A stretch of 64,000 nucleotides of DNA from Chara braunii (GCA_003427395.1 BFEA01000001.1:1540217-1604216); one strand, 5' to 3'; numbered from the stretch's first letter, positions 9,396 to 19,312 are shown. A program made the numbers and translations. The notes: a model not told the origin generated them from the letters alone.

Positions 9396-9896
9396 TTATA
9401 CCAGACATAAATGTTTTTCGTGATCTTCTAGTGTCTTACCGTACACTAGAATGTTGTCGAGATAAACAATGACGAACCGATCCAACCATTGACGAAATAG
9501 TTCATTCATAGATCTTTGGAAGGTCGTTTGGGCATTAGTCAGTCCGAAAGGCATAACCACGAACTCGTAGTGACCATACCTGGTTCGTAAGGCAGTCTTG
9601 TGTTGATCCGCAGGATCCACCTCGATCTGGTGGTATCCAGACTTTAGATCAATCTTACTAAAGAACTTTCAGCCCTGCAACTGATCCAACAAGTCGTCAA
9701 TACGTGAAAGAGGTTCGGCATTCTTAATAGTGACGACATTCAACCCTCTATAATCAATGCAAAGACGTAACTCACCTTCCTTCTTGGGCACAAATAGAAC
9801 AGGGGCACCATAAGGAGAGGAGCTAGTGTGAATCCATCCTTTCTCTGTTAAGTACTCCAACTGCTTCTTAAGTTCCTCAAGTTCCCAATGAGACAT
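9396..9896 (-). pseudogene. B1 reverse transcriptase fingers and palm
   Basis: Two frames (9669-9896 and 9396-9620) hold RT blocks in order: [50 protein letters not shown], then [19 protein letters not shown] and [11 protein letters not shown]. The last block should be YLDD; the second catalytic Asp is Asn here, which would abolish polymerisation. The intervening 9621-9668 has a stop within the [13 protein letters not shown]-type block. Inactive. Confidence 0.7.
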
Positions 9897-9967
9897 TCGG
9901 TAAATAGGGCCCTTGGGAATCTTACTACCAGGAATAATTTATATCGTGTACTTGATAGCACGTTCAG

Positions 9968-10560
9968 TTATTTTGTTGGTTCAGTTTGCAGATCTTTATA
10001 CTCCTCTAGGAGTTTTTTAATTGAAGGAGGGTAGGAAGTATAACATTTACCTGCTTTCTTTACTAAGACCATCATTACTTCCTTTTCCAAGTTTTTCTTT
10101 GAAACCATTGATCGAAAAGTTGGGTAACTCATACAACAAAAAGACAAAGTAGAGTCACCTCCAAACTTATGATATAGTTTGATTGGTTTCAATTCTGCGT
10201 GTGCATCCCGCACCTGCACTATCTTTTTTTTGAACTTAATTTCTGGGTTGGCTTCCTCGTGCCAATCCATTCCCGGAATCAAATCGAACAATAAGTTTTT
10301 TTCCATACGAAAGGATACCTCGTGAACAATCTTATTTCCTTCCTTGGTGCGAAATCGACACTTGACACGATCAACACACTGCGAGATAGTGATCGTGCGG
10401 TTGTCAGTTAAGATAGACATCATAGGTCGAGATAGATCTTGCACCTTCATTCCAAGATGCATCTTACGGATTGCTTTCTCGGATATGTAGGATCGCGTGG
10501 ATCCCGAGTCCAACAATGCACCTACGCGTGTATGTGCAATCTCTACGTCCGCGAGTAGTA
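9968..10560 (-). pseudogene. B1 aspartic protease and linker to RT
   Basis: The frame starts at LDSGSTRSYIS, the retropepsin-like active site (D-S/T-G). A second conserved block LIPGMDWHEEANP corresponds to the ILGMDWL flap-end motif of Gypsy proteases. A linker with SYPTFRSMVSKK and a conserved YKDLQTEP follows. The upstream coding start is interrupted near 10600. The matching B2 region has DPGS instead of DSGS. Confidence 0.6.
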
Positions 10561-10793
10561 GGTCACCCTTAGACTTAGAAAGCCCACGAGCTTTATAATG
10601 CTAGCAACTCGTTACCAAACTCGTCAAGAGAGTCGTTTATAGAGAGTACATAAGACAGGTTCAGGGTGTTCCGGACGATGAGCCGAAGAAAAACCATCCT
10701 CTGCCATGCGAGTCAAAGGGTTAGAAGGGGTCGTAGGCGCCTTACCTTCATCTTGGTCCAAACCCTTTGGCTCATTAGGAGCAGATGCTACTC

Positions 10794-11222
10794 CTATTGG
10801 CGGCTCGTTTTTGAGTTACGGAATAACGGGCACCATGCTATCACATGGCCTGCAGTACCACACTTCAGGCGCTGCGCGTTATCCATCTGCTCCTGCCAGG
10901 TTTCCTGTGACATTCCCATCTTTTCCCATGGCTTCCCGACTGCAGTTCCGGGATGCTCGAAAAACGAGCGTGGTTTCTTCTTCTTCACTAATGGTCGTGG
11001 TCCTCCCTTGTTGACCACGGCAGCAGTGACTTCCCCCTTCTCAGACTCGCTACTGCTCGCCACACCCTCGGCCCCCAATGGCCACTTCTCCACAGTATCG
11101 TCATCAAAGACGACAAGGGTGTGGTCCTGGCGCTTTTGGTGCCAAAGTATCTGCTTGCTTGAACCTGCACCACCACCAAACTTTACAACAGATGCATACA
11201 AATTCTTTACCTGAGAAGTCAT
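10794..11222 (-). pseudogene. B1 gag C-terminus with CCHC knuckle
   Basis: A 142-residue frame ending in QRLKCGTAGHVIAWCPL, a nucleocapsid knuckle of the form CX2CX4HX4C whose first Cys is Arg. B2 has QCLKCGIVCHVIAWYPL, which keeps the first Cys but has lost the last one. The stretch before it is Lys/Glu-rich, as in B2. Confidence 0.6.
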
Positions 11223-11535
11223 TTGCTCTCGTTAGAGAGCCAAATCACGAAACTCCCTGTAATTGTACCTGTCAGATTTGGACTCTACCACGAGTTGTCC
11301 CCGGATGGGCTCGGGGAAAATACGAGAATAAATATACAAGACTTGGTTGTCTTGCAGGTTCAAACCAAGGACCTGCCGCAACCGATCCACTTCCCGAGAC
11401 AAGGCTTCTACCGAGGTCCAATGTTTCTGACCGATGGTAGTGAGCTAATCAAAGGCCTTGTCGGTCGTCGTCTTATCCAAGAAGCGTTCCTTGATTTTAC
11501 TCCCGAACTGCTTTTATGTCAATGTAGCAGCCCAC

Positions 11536-12073
11536 TCCCCGATATCATCAAATCCCGCTGCATTGGCTTCGGCCAGAACCCATTCCTTTGCTTTCCCACN
11601 NNNNNNNNNNNNNNNNNNNNNNNNNNNNNNNNNNNNNNNNNNNNNNNNNNNNNNNNNNNNNNNNNNNNNNNNNNNNNNNNNNNNNNNNNNNNNNNNNNNN
11701 NNNNNNNNNNNNNNNNNNNNNNNNNNNNNNNNNNNNNNNNNNNNNNNNNNNNNNNNNNNNNNNNNNNNNNNNNNNNNNNNNNNNNNNNNNNNNNNNNNNN
11801 NNNNNNNNNNNNNNNNNNNNNNNNNNNNNNNNNNNNNNNNNNNNNNNNNNNNNNNNNNNNNNNNNNNNNNNNNNNNNNNNNNNNNNNNNNNNNNNNNNNN
11901 NNNNNNNNNNNNNNNNNNNNNNNNNNNNNNNNNNNNNNNNNNNNNNNNNNNNNNNNNNNNNNNNNNNNNNNNNNNNNNNNNNNNNNNNNNNNNNNNNNNN
12001 NNNNNNNNNTCCCCGATATCATCAAATCCCGCTGCATTGGCTTCGGCCAGAACCCATTCCTTTGCTTTCCCAC
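11536..12073. repeat. 64-bp direct repeat flanking the N gap
   Basis: 11536-11599 and 12010-12073 are identical and sit directly on both sides of the gap. This is what is seen when two overlapping contig ends are scaffolded with padding instead of being merged. I regard it as an assembly artefact. Confidence 0.9.
11600..12009. other. Assembly gap, 410 N
   Basis: A run of 410 N. See the flanking 64-bp repeat: the gap is probably spurious. Confidence 1.
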
Positions 12074-12520
12074 CAAGACAAGACGTAGAAAAAACAACTT
12101 GAGAATCGGGTTCCACAGGGGCCGTACCGCAGAAAGTCTGAATTCCGACAATCCAAAGCAACAAATTTTCATCTTTCTTATTGCAGAACGTGAAAGGCAA
12201 CTTCATTTTGACTTTCTCTTTTCTCTTTGGTTTCTCAGGTTGTGTGGTGGTGTATTTTTTTCCATCTGGAGACTTCCGCGGACTCGGAGGCTCCCCTCTC
12301 TTTTCTTCCAGATTCTGAGTCTCTCCATTAAGAGACTCGATGGCATCTCCCAATAATTTCTTTGATTTTTCTTCTTTTTTTGTTTCGACTTCGTCAACCA
12401 CCTGGTGCTTTCCTTTGACCAGATTTGTAATTGTTCGTAATCGTGCGGCCACATCATCAATGTGTGCCCGCATCTATTTACCATACTGATCAATTTTCAT
12501 TTAAAGGTGGGCTAGGTAAA

Positions 12521-13112
12521 TCACAAGTTGAGCCAAAGAAATTTCTTGCTCTTCCCCTTCGGTCTTGACAACAGTTTGTCTGATTTCTTTGATTTTTTTT
12601 GTTGTTCACTTTTTTTCTTCCTCAATTCTTCTTTCTTTTTCTTCTCTTTCTCCAGTGGCTCTTCTAACTGTCTGATATTTTCATCCACAGTTTCTTCAGA
12701 CACAATTATTTCTTTCTCCTCTTTCTGATCTGCAATCTTCCTAAGGTTGCTCAATGACATACTCATCAAATGCATGTCGACACTTGATTAGTACGTCCTG
12801 AACCTGTATGATGTCGGTGCCTAATTTAGCCTGTTCAATAGAAGCTCGTGCTGCCTTCAAATCAAACTTGTCTCGCACGTATGCCTCGACTTCGGCACCT
12901 GCACCACAAAGGTCAGAAATCAGTTGGTCCAAGCGGGCATTCAAAACCTTCTTCCGCTCGTCCACTTGATGCCTGGTTCGAAGGTCAAGGGTCTCCTCAT
13001 CAATACCAAAGATGAGTGAGACTGGATAGAAGAGAAAGGGAATAAATCGTGTAAGCGCTGGCAATTTCAAACAATTCCAAAAAAAAGACATCGTGATGTA
13101 CGTCTGCTGCAT
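12521..13112 (-). pseudogene. B1 gag N-terminus with charged coiled-coil stretch
   Basis: The frame at 12741-13112 starts with a conserved MSFFWNCLKLP segment (B2: MSYFWNSLHLS) followed by a hydrophobic patch and a TRHQVDERKKVLNARLDQL helix-like stretch. A frameshift near 12760 leads to a Lys/Glu-rich coiled-coil-like frame (12521-12775). The hydrophobic N-terminal segment could be a membrane-interacting or signal-like region; its role is unknown. Confidence 0.55.
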
Positions 13113-13273
13113 AATAAATAATCAATAACAACAATAAATTCCACGGCCGCACTATTCTACAACAACAAGAATTTTTAACAACCGAAGAAGAAAATAAATA
13201 CAATTATTTTAATTCTCATTTTTGTTGTTTTTTGTCTGTCTGTGTGATGACGTTCTAGAGTGTACAGGTACCA

Positions 13274-13775
13274 CTTCAGGCCCGTGTGATCAGATACAAC
13301 ACACAAGTATGTACGCACAACACCACAACACAGCAAACGACAGGTAAGTATGCCAACATCAATCAACAACAATGTGTCAGCAATCTTCTTCTTCTTACCT
13401 ATGTGTCGTTCCTGTTGCCAATGCGTTACAACACCCCTCTTGACAGTTGATACTACAGTTGTCCAGTCAACCGTTCAATCAACCGTACCACCTTCATCTT
13501 CAAGGCTGTCTCTTATACACATCTAGATGTGTATAAGAGACAGCTTCAGGCCCGTGTGATCAGATACAACACACAAGTATGTACGCACAACACCACAACA
13601 CAGCAAACGACAGGTAAGTATGCCAACATCAATCAACAACAATGTGTCAGCAATCTTCTTCTTCTTACCTATGTGTCGTTCCTGTTGCCAATGCGTTACA
13701 ACACCCCTCTTGACAGTTGATACTACAGTTGTCCAGTCAACCGTTCAATCAACCGTACCACCTTCATCTTCAAGG
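13274..13775. repeat. 232-bp direct duplication joined by a Nextera adapter
   Basis: 13274-13505 and 13544-13775 appear identical over 232 bp and are separated only by the 38-bp adapter. The duplication is best explained as an assembly error at a mate-pair junction, not as biology. Confidence 0.9.
13506..13543. other. Untrimmed Nextera mate-pair junction adapter
   Basis: CTGTCTCTTATACACATCT followed by its exact reverse complement. This is the Tn5 mosaic-end pair used as the circularisation junction in Nextera mate-pair libraries. Not genomic. Confidence 0.97.
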
Positions 13776-13804
13776 TGCAACTCTTACTTGGCAGCCACCT
13801 GCCT

Positions 13805-14385
13805 GCCACGTGTCATCCCTAGCATGCCAACATAGCAAATCTGCCACGTCAGCACATCATGTCCAATCAGTTGTCGACGGGATGTCACGTCAGCAAAAGT
13901 GTACTCTGATCCTTCCCACTTGCCAATTCGTCGCGTCTTGGAATGATACCGTCGCTGCCCCAGCTAATCAGACAATGCCACGTCAGCCAATGGAGACCGA
14001 TGCCACGTCAACAGGTAATCACCACGTCAGGAAGACTGGTGTGATGAATCTCCCTGCCACGTCAGCAATCAACATTAACTTCCTCAAAGGCCACGTCAGC
14101 ACCTGTTCTAGACCTGGTCGCGTCTCTGCTGCTAATGCATCATGAGAATGCCACGTCAACAATCTCTCAGCAACAAAGCCTTTAGACGTGGCACATAATA
14201 TGCCACGTCAATGTGGGATCGTGATGCCTTACTTTCGCGATTTGGCTCGCCCGCGGGCACTTCTTGATCGTGATTCCGTCTGCCACGTCAGCAATCGCGA
14301 CAGGATCTAGTCTTCTCGCTAGCGAGGTCCGTGCCACGTCAGCAACACCGGCGGTCTTCGTCGTTGTCCACGTCAAATCCCGTTG
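13805..14385 (-). repeat. Array of GCTGACGTGGCA motifs (ACGT-core) in the B1 leader
   Basis: More than ten near-copies of TGCCACGTCAGCA (plus-strand reading) occur at irregular spacing of about 20-60 bp, for example near 13843, 13977, 14000, 14056, 14088, 14147, 14200, 14279 and 14330. Read in the element's direction this is TGACGTGGCA, which contains the ACGT core and the TGACGTGG form known as a plant bZIP / unfolded-protein-response site. Regulatory function is inference. Confidence 0.65.
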
Positions 14386-14442
14386 TCATCACATCATACA
14401 CGCGTGTGCTACTTACCTGGCGCGCGTCGTCATCAGGAGTAT

Positions 14443-14454
14443 GCTCCGATACCA
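14443..14454 (-). other. Primer-binding site of B1 (initiator-Met tRNA type)
   Basis: On the minus strand TGGTATCGGAGC lies 3 nt after the LTR end (CA). It differs from the common plant iMet PBS TGGTATCAGAGC by one base. The same variant is used by A1, A3 and the LTR at 47899. Confidence 0.85.
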
Positions 14455-14457
14455 AAT

Positions 14458-15436
14458 TGCAATGAACCCAGATCGTGAAGACACTTGTCAACAATGCAAG
14501 CCCATGTCAACCCGCTGATGATTATCAATAATAAGAATCGTGTCCATATAGAATGAGATGGGATAATCATACACAGATGAAGGAGAGAGGAGGGAGATTA
14601 GACAAAGGAGAGGAATAAAGAACAAGGCCCACTCCTGCTTCAGGCTCCCTCCTCGATCACCACCTCAGATAATCAATAGCCTGAACACACATCTAAAGTT
14701 TTATTCTAGTGTGCCACGTGGCACGTCGATCAGACCCTCATCAACGTACTGGAGCGATGTCGACCTCAAGATAACCAGGTACGTGTCCACAATCATCCCA
14801 CAGTCATGATCTCCTCCCAAGTGACGATGAATCAGAACAACAGTGCCATTGACGTAGCCCGGTCACGTCAGAAGATAGAACACGTGGCAGCGGCCACATC
14901 AGCAACAACGAGTGGCAGCTGCCACGTCAGCATGCCTTGAAGACAATAGCCAGCCAGCCACCATGCCGATCTATCAGTGCGTCGCCGTAATCTCCCAAGT
15001 GCCAGCACAAAGCCAGCGCCCACCAGCATCGCAGCATCGGGCCAGCGTTGCGTCGTCAACGCGTGAAGTCAACATTGACGCAAGACTGAATGAATCTCAA
15101 AGTCAGGAAGTCAGCGCTTATATAGCGTTGACGCGGGGTCTGGACCCCGGATGCTGCATCCCTCAGCCGTCGAGATCTCAATGCAAATGATGACCCAGAT
15201 TGGCTTGGAACCAAATGCCTTCTGGCCTTGATGCTGTCTGGGTACCTGCGCACAACAAGTGAGTGTATCCAACCAAGGGCCTGGGCAGGGTACCTTCGAC
15301 CTGACAGTTGACTTAGACTGTTGATTTTCCCATGGGCAGTGTGCAGTCACACTGCCTGGCGCAGGCCGAGTTTGGCCTGCGTCGTCTGGGCTCCGTTTCG
15401 AGGGCCCCAAACTGCTGCAGAACACGGGTTACTGCA
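14458..15436 (-). repeat. 5' LTR of B1
   Basis: A 979-bp LTR. On the minus strand it starts TGCAGTAACCC and ends GGGTTCATTGCA, the same end as the B2 LTR. Positions 14822-15436 match the truncated copy at 6188-6800. It holds the palindromic TATA box (15110-15132) and further TGACGTGGCA motifs near 14880-14935. Confidence 0.85.
15110..15132 (-). promoter_or_regulatory. TATA-like box in a near-perfect palindrome, B1 5' LTR
   Basis: GTCAGCGC, TTATATA, GCGTTGAC. One arm mismatch compared with the 3' LTR copy. Just downstream in the transcript direction is the conserved CATTCAGTCTTGC stretch, also present in B2, a likely transcription start region. Confidence 0.5.
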
Positions 15437-15886
15437 TAGGCTTCGCAAGATTTCGGTTTTCAAAAGGTTTTGCGAGATAGAATGGAGATTCGATTTTCAG
15501 AAAAGAACAAATCCGGTTTCCGAGAATATGACCACCTCTATCGTTATATGCCTAGAAAATGAAATGCTAACATCAGAAATTTTCGGCTATGTATGCAAAT
15601 ATTAGAAATTTTCAGATGCTACTATCCGAGAAACGAATGCTACTATCAGAAATTTTCAGATATTTGTTGCGTGAAAACGAAATGCTACTATCAGAAATTT
15701 TCAGATAAAACGAAATGCTACTATCAGAAATTTTCAGATAAGAAAAAAATTTGCAGAGATTTGACGAAGTCCTACTTGATTTACCAATACACAATCAATC
15801 AATCAATCGATCAATCAATCATTCAACAATCAATAGATCAAGCAAGCTGGCTACTTGATTGAGCGGGTCCTCTGATTGAGAGGTCC
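15437..15886 (-). repeat. A1 leader with tandem repeats
   Basis: No gene. 15560-15745 carries about five copies of a unit of about 32 bp with the core CTACTATCAGAAATTTTCAGAT. 15791-15835 is a (CAAT)n-like run. A similar (CAAT)n run lies beside the PBS of A3 (63543-63650), so it is a shared leader feature. Confidence 0.65.
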
Positions 15887-15898
15887 GCTCCGATACCA
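15887..15898 (-). other. Primer-binding site of A1
   Basis: TGGTATCGGAGC on the minus strand, 3 nt inside the 5' LTR end at 15902. It fixes the polarity of A1 as minus. Confidence 0.85.
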
Positions 15899-15901
15899 AA
15901 C

Positions 15902-16326
15902 TGTCGCATACCGCAAAAGGTACAGACCAGAACAAGAACCAAGCTCTCTCACATAGTACAAGATAGCGCAGTGGAAGGCTAATATACCAATGATCCGAAC
16001 AATCAACGTTGCAGTGCAGACCAAACATACATCATCATCATTCCATGGTGTGAAGGGGCCTGGCGCTCACACAGGAAGAATGCGCCAGTCCCCAACCATA
16101 CACAAACGAAGAAGTGGGGGGTTAGACAAAGAAGAGGGGAAGATCGGAATGTCATCAACACCAAGTCCTCGGTACAGTTCCCAAGTAATCCCTCGTCAAA
16201 TGTCTGAATCCCAACGTCGAGTCTTGACCCAAAGTCACCAATCTCACTCTCTCGTAGTCTGCAGATACTGAGAAGTCAGATAGCGAGAGGGTGAGGAAGA
16301 GATGGTGGACTTAGAAGAGGAAGAAG

Positions 16327-16381
<55 letters not shown>

Positions 16382-17047
16382 CCGGTACTAACNTGTGAAG
16401 GTGGCGCCTTGTTGCAGGTACATCGAAGATGAAGCTGAAGCTATGGCGCCACAGGTAAGTCTCCCTGGCCTCCACCAACCATCTCTCTCTCTCCAACGCT
16501 ACTCTAGCTCCTAATAGCGCCCAGCGCTGAAGAATACTGCTAACGCTACTACTACTACTGCAGCGCTCCTCCAGAGTGCTGCTGCCGAATCCTGACGACT
16601 GCCTCCTGCCTCCTGCACGTGAAGTGCCTGGGAAGTTCCTATGAACTACCTCGTGACCCTCTCCAGCCTGTAGGGCGGGCCAGTCTTATATATAGTGCTG
16701 GCCCGTCCAGGAGGCTGCTCTAGCCAATGCCAGAACGTGCCAGACCCTTGCGTTGAAGTTCAACCAAGGGTTGTCTTGAAAACAGGCCAAAAATGGCCTG
16801 TGCTAAAACCCTGGTCTGGTGCTTAAGTTTCATATGAGGGCCTGAAAATGGCCCTCCGTTTCAGGCTGCAAAGACTCAGGGCCTGGAAGGCCCTGTTTTA
16901 GGCTGAAACGACATAGGGCCTGAAGGCCCTCGTTTTCAGGCTTTCAGGCTGAAACGACACAGGGCCTGTAAGCCCTTGATTTCAGGCTTTTAGGCTGAAA
17001 ACGCTGGCCGGGCCCTGCAGGCCCGTGTGGCTGCGCAGTATGCCACA
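15902..17047 (-). repeat. 5' LTR of A1
   Basis: A 1146-bp partner of 2331-3445. Contains a long CT microsatellite (16331-16379), an unknown base (16393) and the TATA palindrome at about 16676-16704. The inner border carries the PBS; the outer border is followed by the CCGAG duplication. Confidence 0.85.
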
Positions 17048-17052
17048 CCGAG
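17048..17052. repeat. Target-site duplication of A1, right (CCGAG)
   Basis: Identical to 2326-2330, directly after the LTR terminus. Confidence 0.85.
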
Positions 17053-19312
17053 CCTCCCAAATTTTTGTGGGTGACAAGTTTCTTTTCAGCAAGGCTGGGG
17101 CCGTGTACTGGCGATTTAATCATGGACTTGTAATTTTTGATACTACGTTTCTTCCCTATGTCATTTTGCTTCCCTATGTCATTTTGCTTCCCTTTAACAG
17201 GGCTATTGTTATTTTGTCGCCAACGCTCATTCCCCATTCGCCCCGCACCCTGTGTTCCGATTGTCGTCGCACGGATCGGCTAAAAGTGCAGGGTTCGACT
17301 ACACGCCACGTGTAGAAAGGAACTCACAAAGAGAGAAGCCAGGCTGCGCCCCTCAGCTCTACGATACGCGTCGTCGAACTCTTGTCCAAAGTTAGGATCC
17401 GACTTATACCCCAACACCATTTCAACCAGGAGAGAGACGCCGTGTTACCCGTGACAAAGTTCAAAAAGATGTTTTTTGGATTACGTAGCCATTGGTCGGA
17501 GTCCATTTTGTCTCTTCCCGCCCTGCTCATTGCTCCATAATCGGAACCCCACAGGAGATTCCAGTTCCAATCTACAATTACACACTCAGTTTTCCAAAAA
17601 TCGTTGGTACACTCCCATTGTCACTTTCCGGGGCCCCTTTCCGCATTTTCAGTCACTTAAGGTAGTGTGGGGCACGTGGGTATGAGCATCACAAGGAGGA
17701 GGACGGAGAGGAGGAGGAAATATAGGAGGAAAAGGAGGAGGAGGAAGAAGAGGAGGAGGAGGAAGAAGAGGAGGACAAGGAGGAGGAGGAGGAGGGGAAC
17801 AAGGACGAGGAGGAGGAGGAGACGAAGAAGAAGATGAAGAAGAAGAACAGGGAAAAAAAGAAGACAAAAAAAAAACAAAGCAAAACCCATCTCATTGAAC
17901 AATACACCATGACTTCGGGCGTAGGGCCTTGCTCCACTCATCACCAAATGTGCAAGACTCAGCGAGAACATGGGAAGATACACCGCCATATTTTGTCTTG
18001 TGCATGTGGTGAGCAGTGGAGCGAGTCCACTAGCTCCAGCAGTCACCAAAATTGCGAACTGAGGGCTTCTGTCCACAACTTGCCAATTGTGCAAAATCAG
18101 GTTGAATCTTCAGCTAGAACATGGAAAGATGCACCACCATAGTTTTTGTCTTCTGTGCATGAGGTGAGTAGTGAAGAGAGGTACTGACTTGTGCATGTGG
18201 TTGGCAGTGGAGCTGGGCCTCAAAGCATCAAAGCATTGGACAGCAGACAGACACGCGTGGAGCCTCCCTCCTATGTAATTGTGCCTTGCTCCACTACTCA
18301 CCACATGCACATAAAACAAGAACAAATATGGCCGTGTACGTTCCCATGTTCTAGACGAAGACCCAATTTCGTTTTGCACGTTTGACGGGTAGCCGAGTGA
18401 GGCCCCTTGTATTCAAACATGGTGTTGGACAGCACAAACCAACACAAAACAGCCAAACGACACAGCGAATAGCTGGACTTGGGCTCCTGACCTGTAAGCT
18501 ACCGGTCGTCGGACTCCCTTGCATCGAAAGGCAGCCTGCTATGTACTTGTATTCAAACACTGGCACAACCACGCTGCTAATGAGGAACAAACGACCAAAA
18601 GAAAATTGTGCGGGACAAAGAAACGACAAAAAGAAAACAATCCTGAAACAATGCCGTCTTCTGGAAACACGAAAGAGCATGGCAAACTACATTCCCGAAA
18701 CAATGCCGACTTCTGGAAACAGGAAACAGTGTGGCACACGACCAATGACGGAAGTTGGAAAACCGAAGCTGCACCACGTCTCGCACTGCCACTTTCCTAT
18801 ATGTACCTTACGGCGATCTGGTCCACGGTCAAAAAGGTCCCAATGGAGTATACCCTCAGCTACGCTGCGCCTGCAGATTCGAAACTTGCCGTTCCCAAGC
18901 GCCGCGGGGCCACTGGTACTGCTGTCAGCGATTTTCCTGGGCCCAGGCGTGCATCACTCGAGGACCACTTCAGTCTTTAGTCTGTCGGGCATACATAGAT
19001 TTGGAAAGTACGTTTCAGTCATGATTGAGTTTCAAATGGGCGAAAAAAGTTCAGCCACTTTGAAAAGGCGATTCAAAGCATGCCGCGGATTTCCAAAAGG
19101 CGTGTCAAGTTTTTTGCAGGTGGAGGACAGTGGTATGCAGAGTTCCATTCATGTGTTGTTTTCCCTTTTCAAAGTTACCCCGTGCTTGAATCACCATTTC
19201 CTGTTGTTTTTGCCTTTTAAACTCAAAACCTGATGCGTCTGCCCTTGGTTCAATAAATTTATAACTCTTCCTGTCTGAATCAACGAGAGTATATTGCGCG
19301 GCAGACACTCAC
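17053..19312. other. Unassigned stretch, probably host intron or intergenic
   Basis: I recognise no gene. 17690-17880 is a purine-rich GGA/GAA microsatellite; open frames across it are low-complexity. A 283-codon plus frame (18382-19233) has no motif I recognise and contains an internal repeat (CAATGCCG.CTTCTGGAAAC near 18650 and 18705); I do not call it a gene. The region follows host exon 3 on the minus strand and could contain later exons. One candidate is a minus frame near 19105-19271 (KSYKFIEPRADASGFEF), but a 42-nt intron would be needed and phases do not fit the best donor. Confidence 0.5.

Larger units (their letters stand above)
11223..12493 (-). pseudogene. B1 gag capsid region, interrupted by an assembly gap
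   Basis: The minus-strand frame from about 12473 holds a charged linker and then KLPFTFCNKKDENLLLWIVGIQTFCG and KAKEWVLAEANAAG. B2 has the same order. A 410-N gap (11600-12009) falls in the frame. Because 64 bases repeat on both sides, the gap probably has no real missing sequence; removing gap plus one repeat takes out 474 bases and keeps frame. After 11514 the frame breaks by a stop, then continues as ...ERFLDKTT...IGQKHWTSVEALSREV. Confidence 0.6.
13113..14442 (-). other. B1 5' leader (between PBS and gag)
   Basis: No credible gene. It contains the adapter artefact (13506-13543) and, at 13800-14390, a dense array of TGCCACGTCAGCA-type motifs. B2 has a leader of similar length (37357-38545) that is also rich in GCTGACGTGGCA motifs. 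Confidence 0.6.
6188..15436 (-). mobile_element. Ty3/Gypsy LTR retrotransposon B1, inserted in A1
   Basis: Minus-strand element with a 5' LTR at 14458-15436 and a truncated 3' LTR at 6188-6800. Gag is at 10794-13112, protease near 9968-10560, RT at 9396-9896 and an open RNase H-integrase frame at 6848-8620. Gene order matches B2 (36156-45258). No target duplication joins 6187 and 15437, and the left LTR lacks its last ~365 bp. A deletion therefore removed the left end together with adjacent A1 sequence (inference). The gap at 11600-12009 lies in gag. Confidence 0.8.
2331..17047 (-). mobile_element. Ty3/Gypsy LTR retrotransposon A1, nested host of B1
   Basis: Two related LTRs (2331-3445 and 15902-17047) with TG...CA ends, a PBS beside the right LTR and a PPT beside the left LTR define one minus-strand element. 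CCGAG target duplications at 2326-2330 and 17048-17052 show that both ends come from one integration. Inside are gag (4820-6187) and an integrase frame (3342-4820). Protease, RT and RNase H are missing, so A1 is an internal deletion derivative. Element B1 (6188-15436) lies within it. Confidence 0.85.

Noticed and set aside
11458-12356. Plus-strand frames crossing the N gap
   Set aside because: Open only because N codons have no stops; antisense to B1 gag.
13506-13543. 38-bp perfect palindrome as IS or transposon terminal repeats
   Set aside because: It is exactly the synthetic Tn5 mosaic-end pair of mate-pair libraries, found twice, once inside a false duplication.
17649-18094. Pro/Ser/Leu-rich frames
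   Set aside because: They lie on the GGA/GAA microsatellite; composition is purely due to the repeat.
18382-19233. 283-codon plus-strand frame as a host gene
   Set aside because: No domain or motif recognised, internal sequence repeats, antisense to the polymerase gene region; probably a chance frame.
19105-19271. Exon 4 of the polymerase gene
   Set aside because: Would need a 42-nt intron or a poor alternative donor, and I see no conserved polymerase block in it; left open, not annotated.
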